Made by a program: the position numbers and the translations under genes | Part shown: positions 30,347 to 39,485 of the stretch, in pieces | How the letters are laid out: each line of letters opens with the position of its first letter | Position numbering within the stretch: position 1 is the stretch's first letter | The notes under the pieces: model-generated | What the model saw: the letters and a program-made list of their open reading frames with translations, nothing else | Database searches by the model: none | Told to the model about the DNA's origin: nothing | Source: Pseudanabaenaceae cyanobacterium SKYG29 | Lineage (GTDB): Bacteria > Cyanobacteriota > Cyanobacteriia > Pseudanabaenales > Pseudanabaenaceae | Length of the DNA: 64,000 nucleotides | Reading direction: 5' to 3' | NCBI GenBank assembly: GCA_025055675.1 | Contig: JANWWT010000004.1 | Span: 1-64,000 of the forward strand

Positions 30347-32488
30347 TCAAATTCTGGTGCCGTTGTCTTTGATCACCCGCCGCACTGATAAAACATCACT
30401 CATTTTCTGAATCTGACTGCAGACCTTTTCAAATTGTGCCCGATCGGTAATATCTATGGTCAATTTGATCACTGCTGCCTGTCCTGGGGCAGTATCCACA
30501 CTGGCATTTCTCACATTCACTTTGTTGTCTGCCACTCTAGCTAAAATATCCTTCATCACACCCACCCGATCGATGGCTGTCACCTCAATATCAACGGGAT
30601 AGATAGTTGGTTTATTTTGGCATTCGCTCCACCTAATGGGCACTAACCGATCGGGGGGGACTTGCTTAAGATTGCTACAGTCTTGATGGTGAATGGAAAT
30701 ACCGCGATTACTGCCCTGGGTGACAACGCCAATAATGGGTTCCCCTGGTAAGGGTTTACAACAACTGGCGATGTGATGGAGGAGACCTTCTAAGCCAACA
30801 ATAGCGGTTTTGCTGGGAGCAGCGGGGGCACTGGGCAGTTTTAGACTTTGCTGCGCCGGTTGTTCCCGCAGTTTATTGACCACACTTAGAACCGAGATTT
30901 CCCCATACCCCAATGCCGCTAGCAAGTCATCCACAGAGTGGTAGTTGCACCGTTCGGCAATTTTGAGCATTTGATCGGAGCGCAGCAGTACTTCTAAGCC
31001 GTTTTTCCCTAGCTCTTTTTCCAGGAGGCTTGTTCCTCTGGCAATGTTTTCTTCTCGGTGATAGCGTTTGAACCACTGGCGAATGCGATGTTTTGCCGAG
31101 TTAGTGGCAACGAAATTGATCCAATCTAAACTGGGATGGGCGTTGTTATTGCGGAGAATCATCACAATATCGCCGTTTTGTAATTCTGTATTTAGGGGCA
31201 CCATCCTTTGATTGACAATCGCACCGCAGCAGTGATTCCCCAACTCCGTATGCACACGGTAGGCAAAATCAACGGGGGTGGCTCCCCTCGGTAACTGATA
31301 GACATCCCCTTTCGGACTAAAGACATAGACCTCACTGTCAAACAGGTCTTCCTTGACTGACTCTAAGTACTCCTGGTCGTCTTTGTATTCCTTTTGCCAT
31401 TCCACTAGCTGGCGTAACCAAACAAACCGTTCATCGGGCATCATGCCATTATTTGATTCTTTGTACTTCCAATGGGCAGCTACCCCATATTCCGCTACTT
31501 GGTGCATTTCCTGCGTACGGATTTGTACCTCAAGGGGTTGACCAGTGGGAAGCACGATCGTGGTATGTAAGGATTGATAGCGGTTAGCTTTGGGGAGAGC
31601 AATATAGTCCTTGAAGCGCCCAGGGATTGGTTTATAAGCATCGTGGACAACGGCTAGGGCACGATAGCACTCATCGATCGTTGCTGTGATAATCCTCACT
31701 GCCAGGACATCATAGATTTCTTCATAGTCCTTGCCCTGGCGCAGCATTTTGCTATAAATACCATAGAGGTGCTTGGGACGACCATAGACAGAGGCATGGG
31801 TAAGACCTAGACGATCGAGTCTCTCCTTTAGGGCAGCAACCACTTGATTGATTTGCTCTTCTCTTCTAGCCCTTGTATCTGCCACCAAGCTCTGGATGCG
31901 TCGATATTGCTCTGGTTCCAGGTACTTGAAGGCCAGGTCTTCCAACTCCCACTTAAACTGTCCAATCCCCAGACGGTTCGCCAAAGGGGCAAAAATATCC
32001 ATCGTCTCCCTGGCAATTGCCTGTTGTTTTTGGGGGGGTAGATGCTGCAGGGTACGCATATTGTGGAGACGGTCAGCTAGCTTCACAACGATCACCCGGA
32101 AATCCTGGGCCATCGCCATAAACATCCGCCGGAAATTTTCCGCCTGCCGCTCCGTCTTACTGCCAAAGTTGAACTTTGATAACTTTGTTACCCCCTGCAC
32201 CAGCCGCGTCACCTCTACCCCAAATTCCGCTTCCAACTGCTCCGGTGTCGTATCCGTGTCTTCTAGGATGTCGTGCAACAGCCCCGCTGCAATCAGAGCA
32301 CTACTCCCTCCCAGGTCTCGCAATAAACCCGCCACCGCAATGGGGTGGATGATGTAGGGTTCACCAGAAGCACGCAATTGTCCCTTGTGCAACCGATCGG
32401 CAAAGTCAAACGCTTTTTTCACTAGGGGTTCGTTGACAATCCAATCGGGGCAATAGCTGGGCAGGTCATCTTCTACCTCTCTGTCCAT
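30347..32488 (-). CDS. Bifunctional (p)ppGpp synthetase/hydrolase (Rsh)
   Basis: Controls the stringent response. With ATG 32488 (MDREVEDDLPSYC) it has 713 residues: HD hydrolase domain (HPIAVAGLLRDLG, LLHDILEDTD, KLADRLHNMRTL), synthetase domain (FKDYIALPKANRYQSLHT), TGS domain (VYVFSPKGDVYQLP), and a C-terminal ACT domain (from about 640). Both active sites look intact, as in SpoT/Rel. An upstream in-frame start would run into the neighbouring anti-sigma gene. The stop is 10 bp from the end of convergent scpB. Confidence 0.96.
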   Translation of the reverse strand: MDREVEDDLPSYCPDWIVNEPLVKKAFDFADRLHKGQLRASGEPYIIHPIAVAGLLRDLGGSSALIAAGLLHDILEDTDTTPEQLEAEFGVEVTRLVQGVTKLSKFNFGSKTERQAENFRRMFMAMAQDFRVIVVKLADRLHNMRTLQHLPPQKQQAIARETMDIFAPLANRLGIGQFKWELEDLAFKYLEPEQYRRIQSLVADTRARREEQINQVVAALKERLDRLGLTHASVYGRPKHLYGIYSKMLRQGKDYEEIYDVLAVRIITATIDECYRALAVVHDAYKPIPGRFKDYIALPKANRYQSLHTTIVLPTGQPLEVQIRTQEMHQVAEYGVAAHWKYKESNNGMMPDERFVWLRQLVEWQKEYKDDQEYLESVKEDLFDSEVYVFSPKGDVYQLPRGATPVDFAYRVHTELGNHCCGAIVNQRMVPLNTELQNGDIVMILRNNNAHPSLDWINFVATNSAKHRIRQWFKRYHREENIARGTSLLEKELGKNGLEVLLRSDQMLKIAERCNYHSVDDLLAALGYGEISVLSVVNKLREQPAQQSLKLPSAPAAPSKTAIVGLEGLLHHIASCCKPLPGEPIIGVVTQGSNRGISIHHQDCSNLKQVPPDRLVPIRWSECQNKPTIYPVDIEVTAIDRVGVMKDILARVADNKVNVRNASVDTAPGQAAVIKLTIDITDRAQFEKVCSQIQKMSDVLSVRRVIKDNGTRI

Positions 32489-32511
32489 TGCGTACCACTC
32501 TAGGGGTCTGT

Positions 32512-32961
32512 TTATAGTATAAAAGGATGCTTTCCTGATGTGAGATGTTTTTCTAGGTACAGGGTGTGTCCCGACCACTCCACCCGATCGAAAATCTGAT
32601 AGAGGATATACACTCCCCGCCCCTGCTCTGACAGCACATCAGGCACAGAGCATTCCCCCCTAAAACAGTCCACTGTGTCTTCCCCCTGGTCAGTGATCCG
32701 CCAGCTAAAAATCTCCCCCTGGACGCAGTACTCCACTGTAATTTTTTTCTTGGGATCGAGCCTGTTACCATGCCGTGCAGCATTTACTAGGGCTTCCTGT
32801 AGACCCAATCTGATCTCTGCTTGCCACAGCGGGGGCACTGAACTCACCAAAAACGCCAGGACAGGCTGGAAGTATAGGGTAGAGGCAAACTGGAGAGACC
32901 CTGACTGCCTTCTCACTCCCCAGGGAGCGGCTAGACCCACGCAGACAACTCCTTCCCACAC
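32512..32961 (-). CDS. Anti-sigma-factor-type serine kinase (HATPase_c_2)
   Basis: 149 residues resembling RsbW/SpoIIAB-type ATPases, which bind sigma or anti-anti-sigma factors. GLQEALVNAARHGNRLDPKK is the N box, WRITDQGEDT the G1-type motif, and EQGRGVYILYQIFDRVEW the G2 region. Start is uncertain: the first residues are unlike the family and the true start may be internal. It precedes the Rsh gene by 23 bp on the same strand, suggesting joint transcription and stress signalling. Confidence 0.83.
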   Translation of the reverse strand: MWEGVVCVGLAAPWGVRRQSGSLQFASTLYFQPVLAFLVSSVPPLWQAEIRLGLQEALVNAARHGNRLDPKKKITVEYCVQGEIFSWRITDQGEDTVDCFRGECSVPDVLSEQGRGVYILYQIFDRVEWSGHTLYLEKHLTSGKHPFIL

Positions 32962-33020
32962 ACCCCCTCTATTCTACCTAGAGATGTATGGTAAATTAAA
33001 GCCAATTCCGAGGTTAAATC

Positions 33021-33785
33021 ATGGCGATTATTTCCGTCAAAGCGTGGTATCTGCCTGAATATGAACCCCTTAGTGCGATTACCCGCCGACCCCATGATTT
33101 ACGTTTAGCCAAAAATAGCCTCCTCAAATCAGCTCTGCGGGCAGATTTCCTCGATGAAGCCGCGGAAGTAGAAGCCTCGGAATGGTTTCAACGCTATTTG
33201 GGCGGGGACACGATCGAGTTTTACATCGAAGGGAGCGGCACCTACACGATCGCCAACATTGACTTGCGTAGCCACGAAATTTATTTTCTCAAGCAAGAGA
33301 GCAATGCCCGTCTAAACCCTAGTATCTTCTTTTCCTATCAAAGCCAGCGCCCAGAAACTAGCGTCATTATTCGGGAAACCTTAGAAGAAATTGTGCCCGA
33401 ACTCAACAAAAAAACTAGATTTCCCCTCAGCCTAGAGTTTTCCCACCGTCCGAAGGAGGAACCGATTAAATTAAAAAGTAACCTGATGACTAAACTAAAA
33501 CGCAGTCTAATTTTTGTTGCTGATGTCAGCCCCATTGCTATTACCGATGGCGAGCCACCCCAACTACTCCTGAGTCCCCATGTCTGTTTAGAAACGGGTT
33601 ACGCCCTGCAGGCAAAACGACCAGAACAGATAATCTTAATCCAAATTCAAAGTGATCCCCTAGAAGGCCTATTCCCCTTTGATTTGCCTATCCAACAGCG
33701 CTTAATTTATCCCGATCGCCGTTCCCTCACCAAACCCCTCACGGAAGTGCTCAAACGATTACTCGATCGTTTTAATATGATCTGA
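33021..33785 (+). CDS. TIR-like / nucleoside-deoxyribosyltransferase-like domain protein
   Basis: 254 residues. The N-terminal 140 residues are not recognised. The C-terminal part has [13 protein letters not shown] (about 160-172), [20 protein letters not shown] (185-204), IILIQIQ, and [15 protein letters not shown] (218-232). This strand-loop order, with ADxS, NVxxExGyAl, and PFD...R...Y, is the pattern of flavodoxin-like TIR/NDT families; Glu191 sits where the glycosidic catalytic Glu lies in those enzymes. NAD or nucleotide cleavage is an inference. ATG 33021 follows a 59-bp gap; the stop overlaps the TGATG junction with the next gene. Confidence 0.62.
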   Translation: MAIISVKAWYLPEYEPLSAITRRPHDLRLAKNSLLKSALRADFLDEAAEVEASEWFQRYLGGDTIEFYIEGSGTYTIANIDLRSHEIYFLKQESNARLNPSIFFSYQSQRPETSVIIRETLEEIVPELNKKTRFPLSLEFSHRPKEEPIKLKSNLMTKLKRSLIFVADVSPIAITDGEPPQLLLSPHVCLETGYALQAKRPEQIILIQIQSDPLEGLFPFDLPIQQRLIYPDRRSLTKPLTEVLKRLLDRFNMI

Positions 33786-33811
33786 TGCCTATAACAGGAG
33801 AGACAGCCGCA

Positions 33812-34741
33812 ATGATACGTGTAGGAATTTTAGGATTAGGAGGATTAGGCAAAGCTGCCGCCCAGGTGTTGGCGCAAAAACAGGAAATGCGTCTAGTGGG
33901 GGTGTGCGACCGCAGTGGCTATGCCTACGACCCCCAGGGCTTAGATTATCGGCAACTAACTTTGACCCCAGCAGCAAACAGTATCCGCATTTTGCAGGAA
34001 AAACCGATCGATGCTTTTTTCCTAGCCCTGCCCAATTTGCCTAATACCTTCATGGCAGAGGTCGCCCAGGAATTTATAGGATCGGGGTGGCGGGGTGTGT
34101 TGGTGGATGCCCTCAAGCGTACCAGCGCTATGGAGCAGATTTTAGCCCTCAGTGACCGACTACAACAAAGCCAGATTACCTACATGACTGGTTGTGGGGC
34201 AACGCCAGGCTTACTGACCGCCGCGGCAGTAGTGGCAGCCCAGAGTTTTAGCGAAGTGCACAAGGTAGAAATCAGATTCGGTGTAGGCATCGCCAACTGG
34301 ACAGCCTACCGTGCCACTATCCGTGAAGACATTGCCCATATGCCAGGCTACGATGTAGAAACAGCCAGAGCTATGACTGATGCGGAGGTGGAAGCCCTCC
34401 TAGAACAGACCAAGGGCATCCTCACCCTGGAGAACATGGAACATGCTGACGACCTCATGTTAGAGCGCCTGGGCATTTGTCACCGCAGTCAAGTCACGGT
34501 TGGCGGAATTGTAGATACCCGCAATCCTAAAAAGCCCATTAGTACCCACATGAAACTGACAGGGCGCACCTTTGAAGGCAAAATCTCGACCCATACCTTC
34601 ACCCTCGGTGACGAAACCAGTATGGCAGCTAATGTCTGCGGTCCCGCCTTTGGCTACCTCAAAGCAGGCAAACAGTTACACGATCGGGGTATCTACGGCG
34701 TATTCACCGCGGCCGAGGTCATGCCCCAATTTGTGCGTTAG
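33812..34741 (+). CDS. NAD(P)-binding oxidoreductase (saccharopine-dehydrogenase-like, cyanobacterial type)
   Basis: 309 residues. Rossmann motif [15 protein letters not shown] at the N-terminus, then [12 protein letters not shown] and [17 protein letters not shown]. The family is annotated in cyanobacteria as saccharopine-dehydrogenase-like; the substrate is not known to me. ATG 33812 is chosen because it starts at the Rossmann strand and has GGAGAG upstream; ATG 33785 is in frame, but would add nine residues unlike the family. Confidence 0.75.
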   Translation: MIRVGILGLGGLGKAAAQVLAQKQEMRLVGVCDRSGYAYDPQGLDYRQLTLTPAANSIRILQEKPIDAFFLALPNLPNTFMAEVAQEFIGSGWRGVLVDALKRTSAMEQILALSDRLQQSQITYMTGCGATPGLLTAAAVVAAQSFSEVHKVEIRFGVGIANWTAYRATIREDIAHMPGYDVETARAMTDAEVEALLEQTKGILTLENMEHADDLMLERLGICHRSQVTVGGIVDTRNPKKPISTHMKLTGRTFEGKISTHTFTLGDETSMAANVCGPAFGYLKAGKQLHDRGIYGVFTAAEVMPQFVR

Positions 34742-34802
34742 CCCCCCACCTGCCACTACCCTCGCTACAATTGTAAAAAAATGTAAAACGCAGGAAGGAC
34801 TC

Positions 34803-35399
34803 ATGCAGGTTTTGACCCAGCCCTGGTGTCAGATTCAGCCCCTCTGGATAGGTAACCAGGAAGTTATCCACAAAGGCTTACCCTTCGATCGGCTCTCTCC
34901 CTACTGGCAGATGTTTCTCCTAGGGGATGGCGCGCCTACCCGCCACTTGCAACTCCTGACCCAGCAGGAAATCGTTGTGGATGTAGTGGAGATGATTCCC
35001 ATTGGCAACGATCGGGACAGTGCTCCCCCCGAAATTGATGCTATTGCTGCTCCCCGCGTCCGCCGCCAAATTTGGCTCAAGAGTAGTGCGGGGGAAGTAT
35101 TTTCCCATGCCACCTCCTGGTGGAGTCAAAAAACAATCGGGGATCATCTCCACAACCCCCAACTGCCCATCTGGAAAAGCCTCAACCAAAAACACACAGA
35201 ACTCTACCGCGACCTACGGCAAATCTACTACGGGCACTGTCCTGAGGTAACAGCTACCTTCGGCCACCCTGGACCCTACTGGGGTAGACACTACCTCCTC
35301 TGGCATGGCGGTGCACCCCTGACCCTCATCTATGAAGTCTATTCCCCCCTCCTAGAGAAATACTTGGGCCCGTCCGTCTATAATGTAAATAAATGTTAA
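34803..35399 (+). CDS. Chorismate lyase (DUF98 type)
   Basis: Makes 4-hydroxybenzoate from chorismate, the first step to plastoquinone in cyanobacteria. 198 residues with LPFDRLSPYWQMFLLGDGAP, RQIWLKSSAGEV and HYLLWHGGAPLTLIYEVY. It belongs to the cyanobacterial/algal type rather than E. coli UbiC in overall sequence. ATG 34803 has AGGAAGGA upstream; the longer frame starting within the preceding gene is not used. Confidence 0.85.
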   Translation: MQVLTQPWCQIQPLWIGNQEVIHKGLPFDRLSPYWQMFLLGDGAPTRHLQLLTQQEIVVDVVEMIPIGNDRDSAPPEIDAIAAPRVRRQIWLKSSAGEVFSHATSWWSQKTIGDHLHNPQLPIWKSLNQKHTELYRDLRQIYYGHCPEVTATFGHPGPYWGRHYLLWHGGAPLTLIYEVYSPLLEKYLGPSVYNVNKC

Positions 35400-35411
35400 G
35401 AACTGATCCCT

Positions 35412-36197
35412 ATGGTGTGGTTAATTCGGGTATTGCTAAGCTGCTGTCTGCTGTTGGCTCTGCTGGTGGGGGGAGGACGAGCCTATGCCTACGATGCCCC
35501 AGAGTTGCTGCCAGACCAGCCCACCAATGTAGTGGACTTGGGGAAGTTTCTCACGGAGGCAGAGAGGAGCAGACTCGATCGGCGGTTAGCAGAATTTGAG
35601 CAAAGGACAGGGTGGAAACTGCGGGTGCTAACGCAAGTGGATGTGACACCGGGGCGAGCCGTGAAGGATTTTTGGGGCTTAAACGATCGCAGTATCATGC
35701 TAGTAGCCGACAGTCGGGGGCGCAACCTGTTGAACTTCAGCGTGGGGGATGCTGTCTATGCGCTCTTACCCCGTACTTTCTGGATTGAGTTACAGTCCCG
35801 CTATGGCAATCAATTTTTTGTCCGCGATCGGGGGGAAGACCAATCAATTTTGGCAGCTCTGGATGCCATTATGACCTGTCTCGATCGTAACGGCTGTGCT
35901 GTAGTGCCAGGTTTACCCCAGGAGCAGTGGTTATTAACGCTAATGACCTCAATTTTGGGGGGGTTAGTGTTTGGCTTTGCTGGTCATCCCCGTAAAGAGG
36001 GAGAAATTTTTGCCTGGAAATGGGCACTAGTCCTCGCGCCCCTGTGGGGAATGCTCTTCTTTGCCTTCGGCATTGGTCCAGTAGTGAGCCGTACCAGCGA
36101 CATTCTACCGATCGTGCGCAATTTGGCAGGGTTTGTGGGGGGGAGCATAATTGCCTATTTAATCCCGACACCGAGCAAAAGCGTGAAATCCACTTAA
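35412..36197 (+). CDS. TPM-domain protein, Psb32/TLP18.3-like
   Basis: 261 residues: signal peptide (IRVLLSCCLLLALLVGGGRAYA), a TPM domain (about 35-165; FLTEAERSRLDRRLAEFEQR, VKDFWGLNDRSIMLVAD, VGDAVYALLP), and two C-terminal hydrophobic helices. This layout fits Psb32 and plant TLP18.3, which protect photosystem II during repair. It starts 12 bp after chorismate lyase. Assignment to Psb32 rather than another TPM protein is probable, not certain. Confidence 0.78.
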   Translation: MVWLIRVLLSCCLLLALLVGGGRAYAYDAPELLPDQPTNVVDLGKFLTEAERSRLDRRLAEFEQRTGWKLRVLTQVDVTPGRAVKDFWGLNDRSIMLVADSRGRNLLNFSVGDAVYALLPRTFWIELQSRYGNQFFVRDRGEDQSILAALDAIMTCLDRNGCAVVPGLPQEQWLLTLMTSILGGLVFGFAGHPRKEGEIFAWKWALVLAPLWGMLFFAFGIGPVVSRTSDILPIVRNLAGFVGGSIIAYLIPTPSKSVKST

Positions 36198-36251
36198 AAA
36201 CCGTCCCCCTTTCGCGCTATCCTTAAGCCAAAGGTGTTATGGCACAATTCC

Positions 36252-36701
36252 ATGAAATTCAAAACAGCTGTCCAGCAACAGACCTACGAAAAAATCCGCC
36301 CCTGGCTTACGGAAAATTATGTTAATGTGCAAACTCCCCCTTATGAAATTCCCCTGTTTGTAGTGCCCATGGGTTCAGCGACCGCCATGGTAGAGGTGTC
36401 TCCCCTGGGTGAGGATGAAGCCTTGATTCTAGTGTGGGCTTACGTGGTAACGGGGGCTGACCTACGACCCGACCTCCTGCGGTTCCTGTTGCAAAAAAAC
36501 TACGAATTACAGTTTGGCGTGTTCAGCATTGACGAGGATGGGGACATTCGGGTCCATGCTTCCCTGATTGGCTCTACCTGTGACAAAAAGGAACTGCTGA
36601 CCAGTCTTTCTGCTGTGTTGGAAACCGCCGACCTTTACGATGATGATATAGTCAAAACCTGGGGTGGCAAACGGGCCCTCGATCGGATGATGGAGCAATA
36701 G
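36252..36701 (+). CDS. YbjN-family protein (copy 1)
   Basis: 149 residues of the YbjN / type III chaperone-like fold. VVTGADLRPDLLRFLLQKN, FGVFSIDEDGDIRV, IGSTCDKKELLTSLSAV and TWGGKRALDRM are distinctive. No enzymatic motif. ATG 36252 chosen; the TTG at 36234 is the only alternative. It is followed within 2 bp by a paralogue. Role unknown. Confidence 0.78.
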   Translation: MKFKTAVQQQTYEKIRPWLTENYVNVQTPPYEIPLFVVPMGSATAMVEVSPLGEDEALILVWAYVVTGADLRPDLLRFLLQKNYELQFGVFSIDEDGDIRVHASLIGSTCDKKELLTSLSAVLETADLYDDDIVKTWGGKRALDRMMEQ

Positions 36702-36703
36702 CT

Positions 36704-37165
36704 ATGAATTTACGCACCCAAGCGCAACAAGCCTGCTATGCAAAACTGAAGCAGTGGCTACAGGAGATTTACCAAAACGACGTCTACATGCCCGATGAAG
36801 AGTTGCCAATTTTTGCTCTCCATGCGGGGTCAGCAATCGCGGTAGTGGAAGTGCAAGACTATGGGGATGAGGAAGCCCTGATCAGCATCTGGTCTTACGT
36901 AGTGACCGGGGCGACCGTCAAGCCCGATCTTTTGGATTATCTACTGCGGCAGAACAATAAGATCAAATTTGGCGGCTTTAGCCTTGACCCCGAGGATGAC
37001 ATTCTGTTCCACGCCGAGCTAATCGGCTCCACCTGCGACAAAAAGGAGATCGAGACCTCCGTGAGTACCGTCCTCCAGATTGCAGATGAGTACGACGACA
37101 TTATTGTCAAGACCTGGGGAGGAGAAAGAGCCATCGATCGGATGCTGGAACTGGGGGCAAATTAA
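36704..37165 (+). CDS. YbjN-family protein (copy 2)
   Basis: 153 residues, a paralogue of the previous gene in direct tandem. Shares WSYVVTGATVKPDLLDYLL, FGGFSLDPEDDI, IGSTCDKKEIETSVSTVL and TWGGERAIDRM. The shared Gly-Ser-Thr-Cys-Asp-Lys-Lys stretch is the best-kept part. Tandem members probably form a heterodimer or have split a regulatory role, but nothing in the sequence shows a partner. The 157 bp downstream before folE contain a short inverted repeat AGGGG...CCCCT without a T run. Confidence 0.78.
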   Translation: MNLRTQAQQACYAKLKQWLQEIYQNDVYMPDEELPIFALHAGSAIAVVEVQDYGDEEALISIWSYVVTGATVKPDLLDYLLRQNNKIKFGGFSLDPEDDILFHAELIGSTCDKKEIETSVSTVLQIADEYDDIIVKTWGGERAIDRMLELGAN

Positions 37166-37322
37166 ACTAAATCTGCAGAAGGGGATAGGGACTTGCCCCT
37201 AGGTGTAAAATGTTAAAGAATGGTTATGTCAGCTAGTACCTCAGGTAGAAGACAGTCATTCAAGGGTCAGTGTATCCCAGAATACGTTAACAATGCTCAT
37301 TTAGTTAGGGTAAGCCTTTAGC

Positions 37323-38072
37323 ATGACTATTACTCCCCATCGTTCCACAACCAGCAACGAGCGCAACTGTAAGGATTTTAATTATAAGAGACCGATTTCC
37401 CAAATTATTCGGGAGCGTTTGGAAAGAGAGAACGTATCCTACTTTGCCAACGACTCGATTGCCGAATACATCACTGAAGCAGAGCGGGAGCTACTCAAGC
37501 AAGAAATTGAGGAGAAACTGCAAAGTTTGTTTGACTCCCTCATTATCGACACGGTCAACGACCATAACACCAGGGAAACTGCCCACCGCGTTGCCAAGAT
37601 GTATGTAGATGAGGTATTCAAGGGCAGGTACCACCCCATGCCCAAAATTACAGACTTCCCCAATGCTAAGGAACTAGATGAAATTTACACTCTGGGACCG
37701 ATTACAGTCCGTTCTGCCTGTTCCCACCACTTTGTCCCCATCATCGGTCACGCCTGGGTGGGGATTATTCCCAGCGATCGGGTGATTGGCATCTCCAAAT
37801 TCAACCGCATTGTGGATTGGGTGATGAGTCGTCCCCATATTCAGGAAGAGGCAGCGGTGATGGTGGCAGACATCATAGAAAAGCTCATCAAGCCCAAGGG
37901 GTTGGCGTTTGTCATCAAAGCACAGCATATGTGTATGTCCTGGCGGGGGGTGAAGGAGCCTGAAACCAAGATGATTAATTCCATTGTGCGGGGTGCTTTC
38001 CGTACTGATCCCCATGCCAAGAAGGAGTTTTTTGATTTAATTCGTGCCCATGGTTTCAATGACCGTTGTTAA
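37323..38072 (+). CDS. folE: GTP cyclohydrolase I
   Basis: First step of folate and tetrahydropterin synthesis. 249 residues with a longer N-terminus than E. coli FolE. Zinc and substrate motifs: DHNTRETAHRVAKMYVDEVF, VRSACSHHFVPIIGHAWVG, SKFNRIVDWVMSRPHIQEE and AQHMCMSWRGV. The zinc ligands Cys/His/Cys are present, so it is the zinc-dependent type IA. It opens a tight five-gene cluster with overlapping ends. Confidence 0.96.
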   Translation: MTITPHRSTTSNERNCKDFNYKRPISQIIRERLERENVSYFANDSIAEYITEAERELLKQEIEEKLQSLFDSLIIDTVNDHNTRETAHRVAKMYVDEVFKGRYHPMPKITDFPNAKELDEIYTLGPITVRSACSHHFVPIIGHAWVGIIPSDRVIGISKFNRIVDWVMSRPHIQEEAAVMVADIIEKLIKPKGLAFVIKAQHMCMSWRGVKEPETKMINSIVRGAFRTDPHAKKEFFDLIRAHGFNDRC

Positions 38073-38577
38073 AGCTATATGCCTGCTGTTGCTGGTGGGG
38101 TTATTAACTCTCCCGCCAGTTTATGGAGCAGTTAACGACGACAAGTACGATGGCAATATCTTTGTACTGTACGGGGGTAATGGCTCCCTAGTACCCCCCA
38201 GGGTGACCTTGCAACAGTCGATCGGAGAATTACACCGTCCGGCTTTGCTGTTTTTCTATGTGGACGATAGTGCTGACTGCAAGCGGGTGACCCCCCTACT
38301 GAACCAAGTCCAACTTTATTATTCCAAGCTAGTGAGCATTATCCCGATCAATGTAGACAGCCTAATTGCCGACAAGACGACAGCTCAGTACTACGGTGGT
38401 TTCGTACCCCAGTGGGTTCTAGTAAGCACCGACAGCCAGGTAGTGTATAATTACGAAGGATTGCCAGAGCCAGCGGATTTAGATAAAGCGTTGCGCTCGG
38501 TGGTAGGCATTGACACTCCTAGTCCTATGGCAAAGCTAAAAAATGACTCCCCCTTCTTCAACGAATTCAACCGCTGA
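38056..38577 (+). CDS. Thioredoxin-fold protein, similar to thylakoid PSI accumulation factor
   Basis: 173 residues: signal or anchor helix ([21 protein letters not shown]) and a thioredoxin-like domain ([40 protein letters not shown]). The active-site CxxC is reduced to a single Cys (SADCKRV), so it is not a classical oxidoreductase. Such proteins in cyanobacteria are annotated as thylakoid membrane photosystem I accumulation factor. ATG 38056 overlaps the folE end by 17 bp; GTG 38044 is also possible. Confidence 0.7.
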   Translation, partial: SMTVVKAICLLLLVGLLTLPPVYGAVNDDKYDGNIFVLYGGNGSLVPPRVTLQQSIGELHRPALLFFYVDDSADCKRVTPLLNQVQLYYSKLVSIIPINVDSLIADKTTAQYYGGFVPQWVLVSTDSQVVYNYEGLPEPADLDKALRSVVGIDTPSPMAKLKNDSPFFNEFNR

Positions 38578-38908
38578 GTTAGAGAACCTCTATCGCAACT
38601 TCGGCATCCCAACCCTGCAATACCACCTATTCCTCTGTGCAGACCAAACCAAGCCCAAGTGTTGTGACAAGGAATTGGGATTAGAAGTGTGGGAGTACCT
38701 GAAGCGGCGGATTACGGAGCTAGGGTTGGAAAAAACTGTTTTTCGTACCAAGGCAAACTGCCTACGCCTCTGTCTCAAAGGTCCAATTATGGTAGTCTAT
38801 CCCCAAGGGGTGTGGTACCATAGCGTCACGATCGAAGTAATTGAGCGCATTTTACAGGAGCATATAATTGGTGGCAAGCCTGTAGAAGAATTTATTATCC
38901 ATGGCTGA
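38543..38908 (+). CDS. [2Fe-2S] thioredoxin-like ferredoxin
   Basis: 121 residues of the (2Fe-2S) ferredoxin family with thioredoxin fold. The cysteines are in [13 protein letters not shown] and [13 protein letters not shown], and the segment [15 protein letters not shown] is typical. ATG 38543 lies 35 bp inside the preceding gene, so it is translationally coupled. Electron partner unknown. Confidence 0.85.
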   Translation: MTPPSSTNSTAELENLYRNFGIPTLQYHLFLCADQTKPKCCDKELGLEVWEYLKRRITELGLEKTVFRTKANCLRLCLKGPIMVVYPQGVWYHSVTIEVIERILQEHIIGGKPVEEFIIHG

Positions 38909-39485
38909 GTTTCGGCGGACGGGGATTGGTTGGGAGATTAACAAACTACGCCGCCACTTCAACGAATGGTGGGAAACCGTCACCCGCTTCTCTAGTGCTA
39001 ACACTACCTACGACCCTCTGCCCCTTTGGCTATCCGAATTACTAACTGGTATTGCCTGGGCAATGTTGCTGGTATTCTTGGCGTGGTTAGGATTAAAACT
39101 CTATCGACTGGGGCGCAACTATTGGCTGGAGAGACAAAGAAGAATTATGGCAGTAGGCACAATCATAACGCCCCAGAAGGGAGTAGCAGAACTGCTAGGG
39201 AAGGCTGAACTAAATTTGCAGCAAGGGGACTATGCCGCTGCCTGTCGCTATCTTTATTTAGCTTTATTACAGTTGCTACACGATCGGGATATTCTTCCCC
39301 AGGAAGCCAGTCGTACCGATGGGGAATACCGTTTATATTTACGCCAAAAACGACTACAACCCCTCACTGATTTTCTGACTATTATTAACCTCCATGAACG
39401 TCTACATTTTAGTAATAGCAGTACATCGGAGCAGGAATTTATCGATTGCAAAAATGCCTTCGATCGGGTAGTTAGTCAGCTATGA
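38901..39485 (+). CDS. DUF4129 domain protein
   Basis: 194 residues: one hydrophobic helix ([22 protein letters not shown]) at about 49-70 and a C-terminal cytoplasmic DUF4129 domain ([32 protein letters not shown]). DUF4129 genes usually accompany DUF4350 and MoxR-type genes. Here it overlaps the neighbours by 8 and 4 bp. Function unknown. Confidence 0.85.
   Translation: MAEFRRTGIGWEINKLRRHFNEWWETVTRFSSANTTYDPLPLWLSELLTGIAWAMLLVFLAWLGLKLYRLGRNYWLERQRRIMAVGTIITPQKGVAELLGKAELNLQQGDYAAACRYLYLALLQLLHDRDILPQEASRTDGEYRLYLRQKRLQPLTDFLTIINLHERLHFSNSSTSEQEFIDCKNAFDRVVSQL

Noticed and set aside
34864-34872. TTATCCACA, a perfect DnaA box
   Set aside because: It is single, inside the chorismate lyase coding region, far from dnaA, with no clustered boxes.
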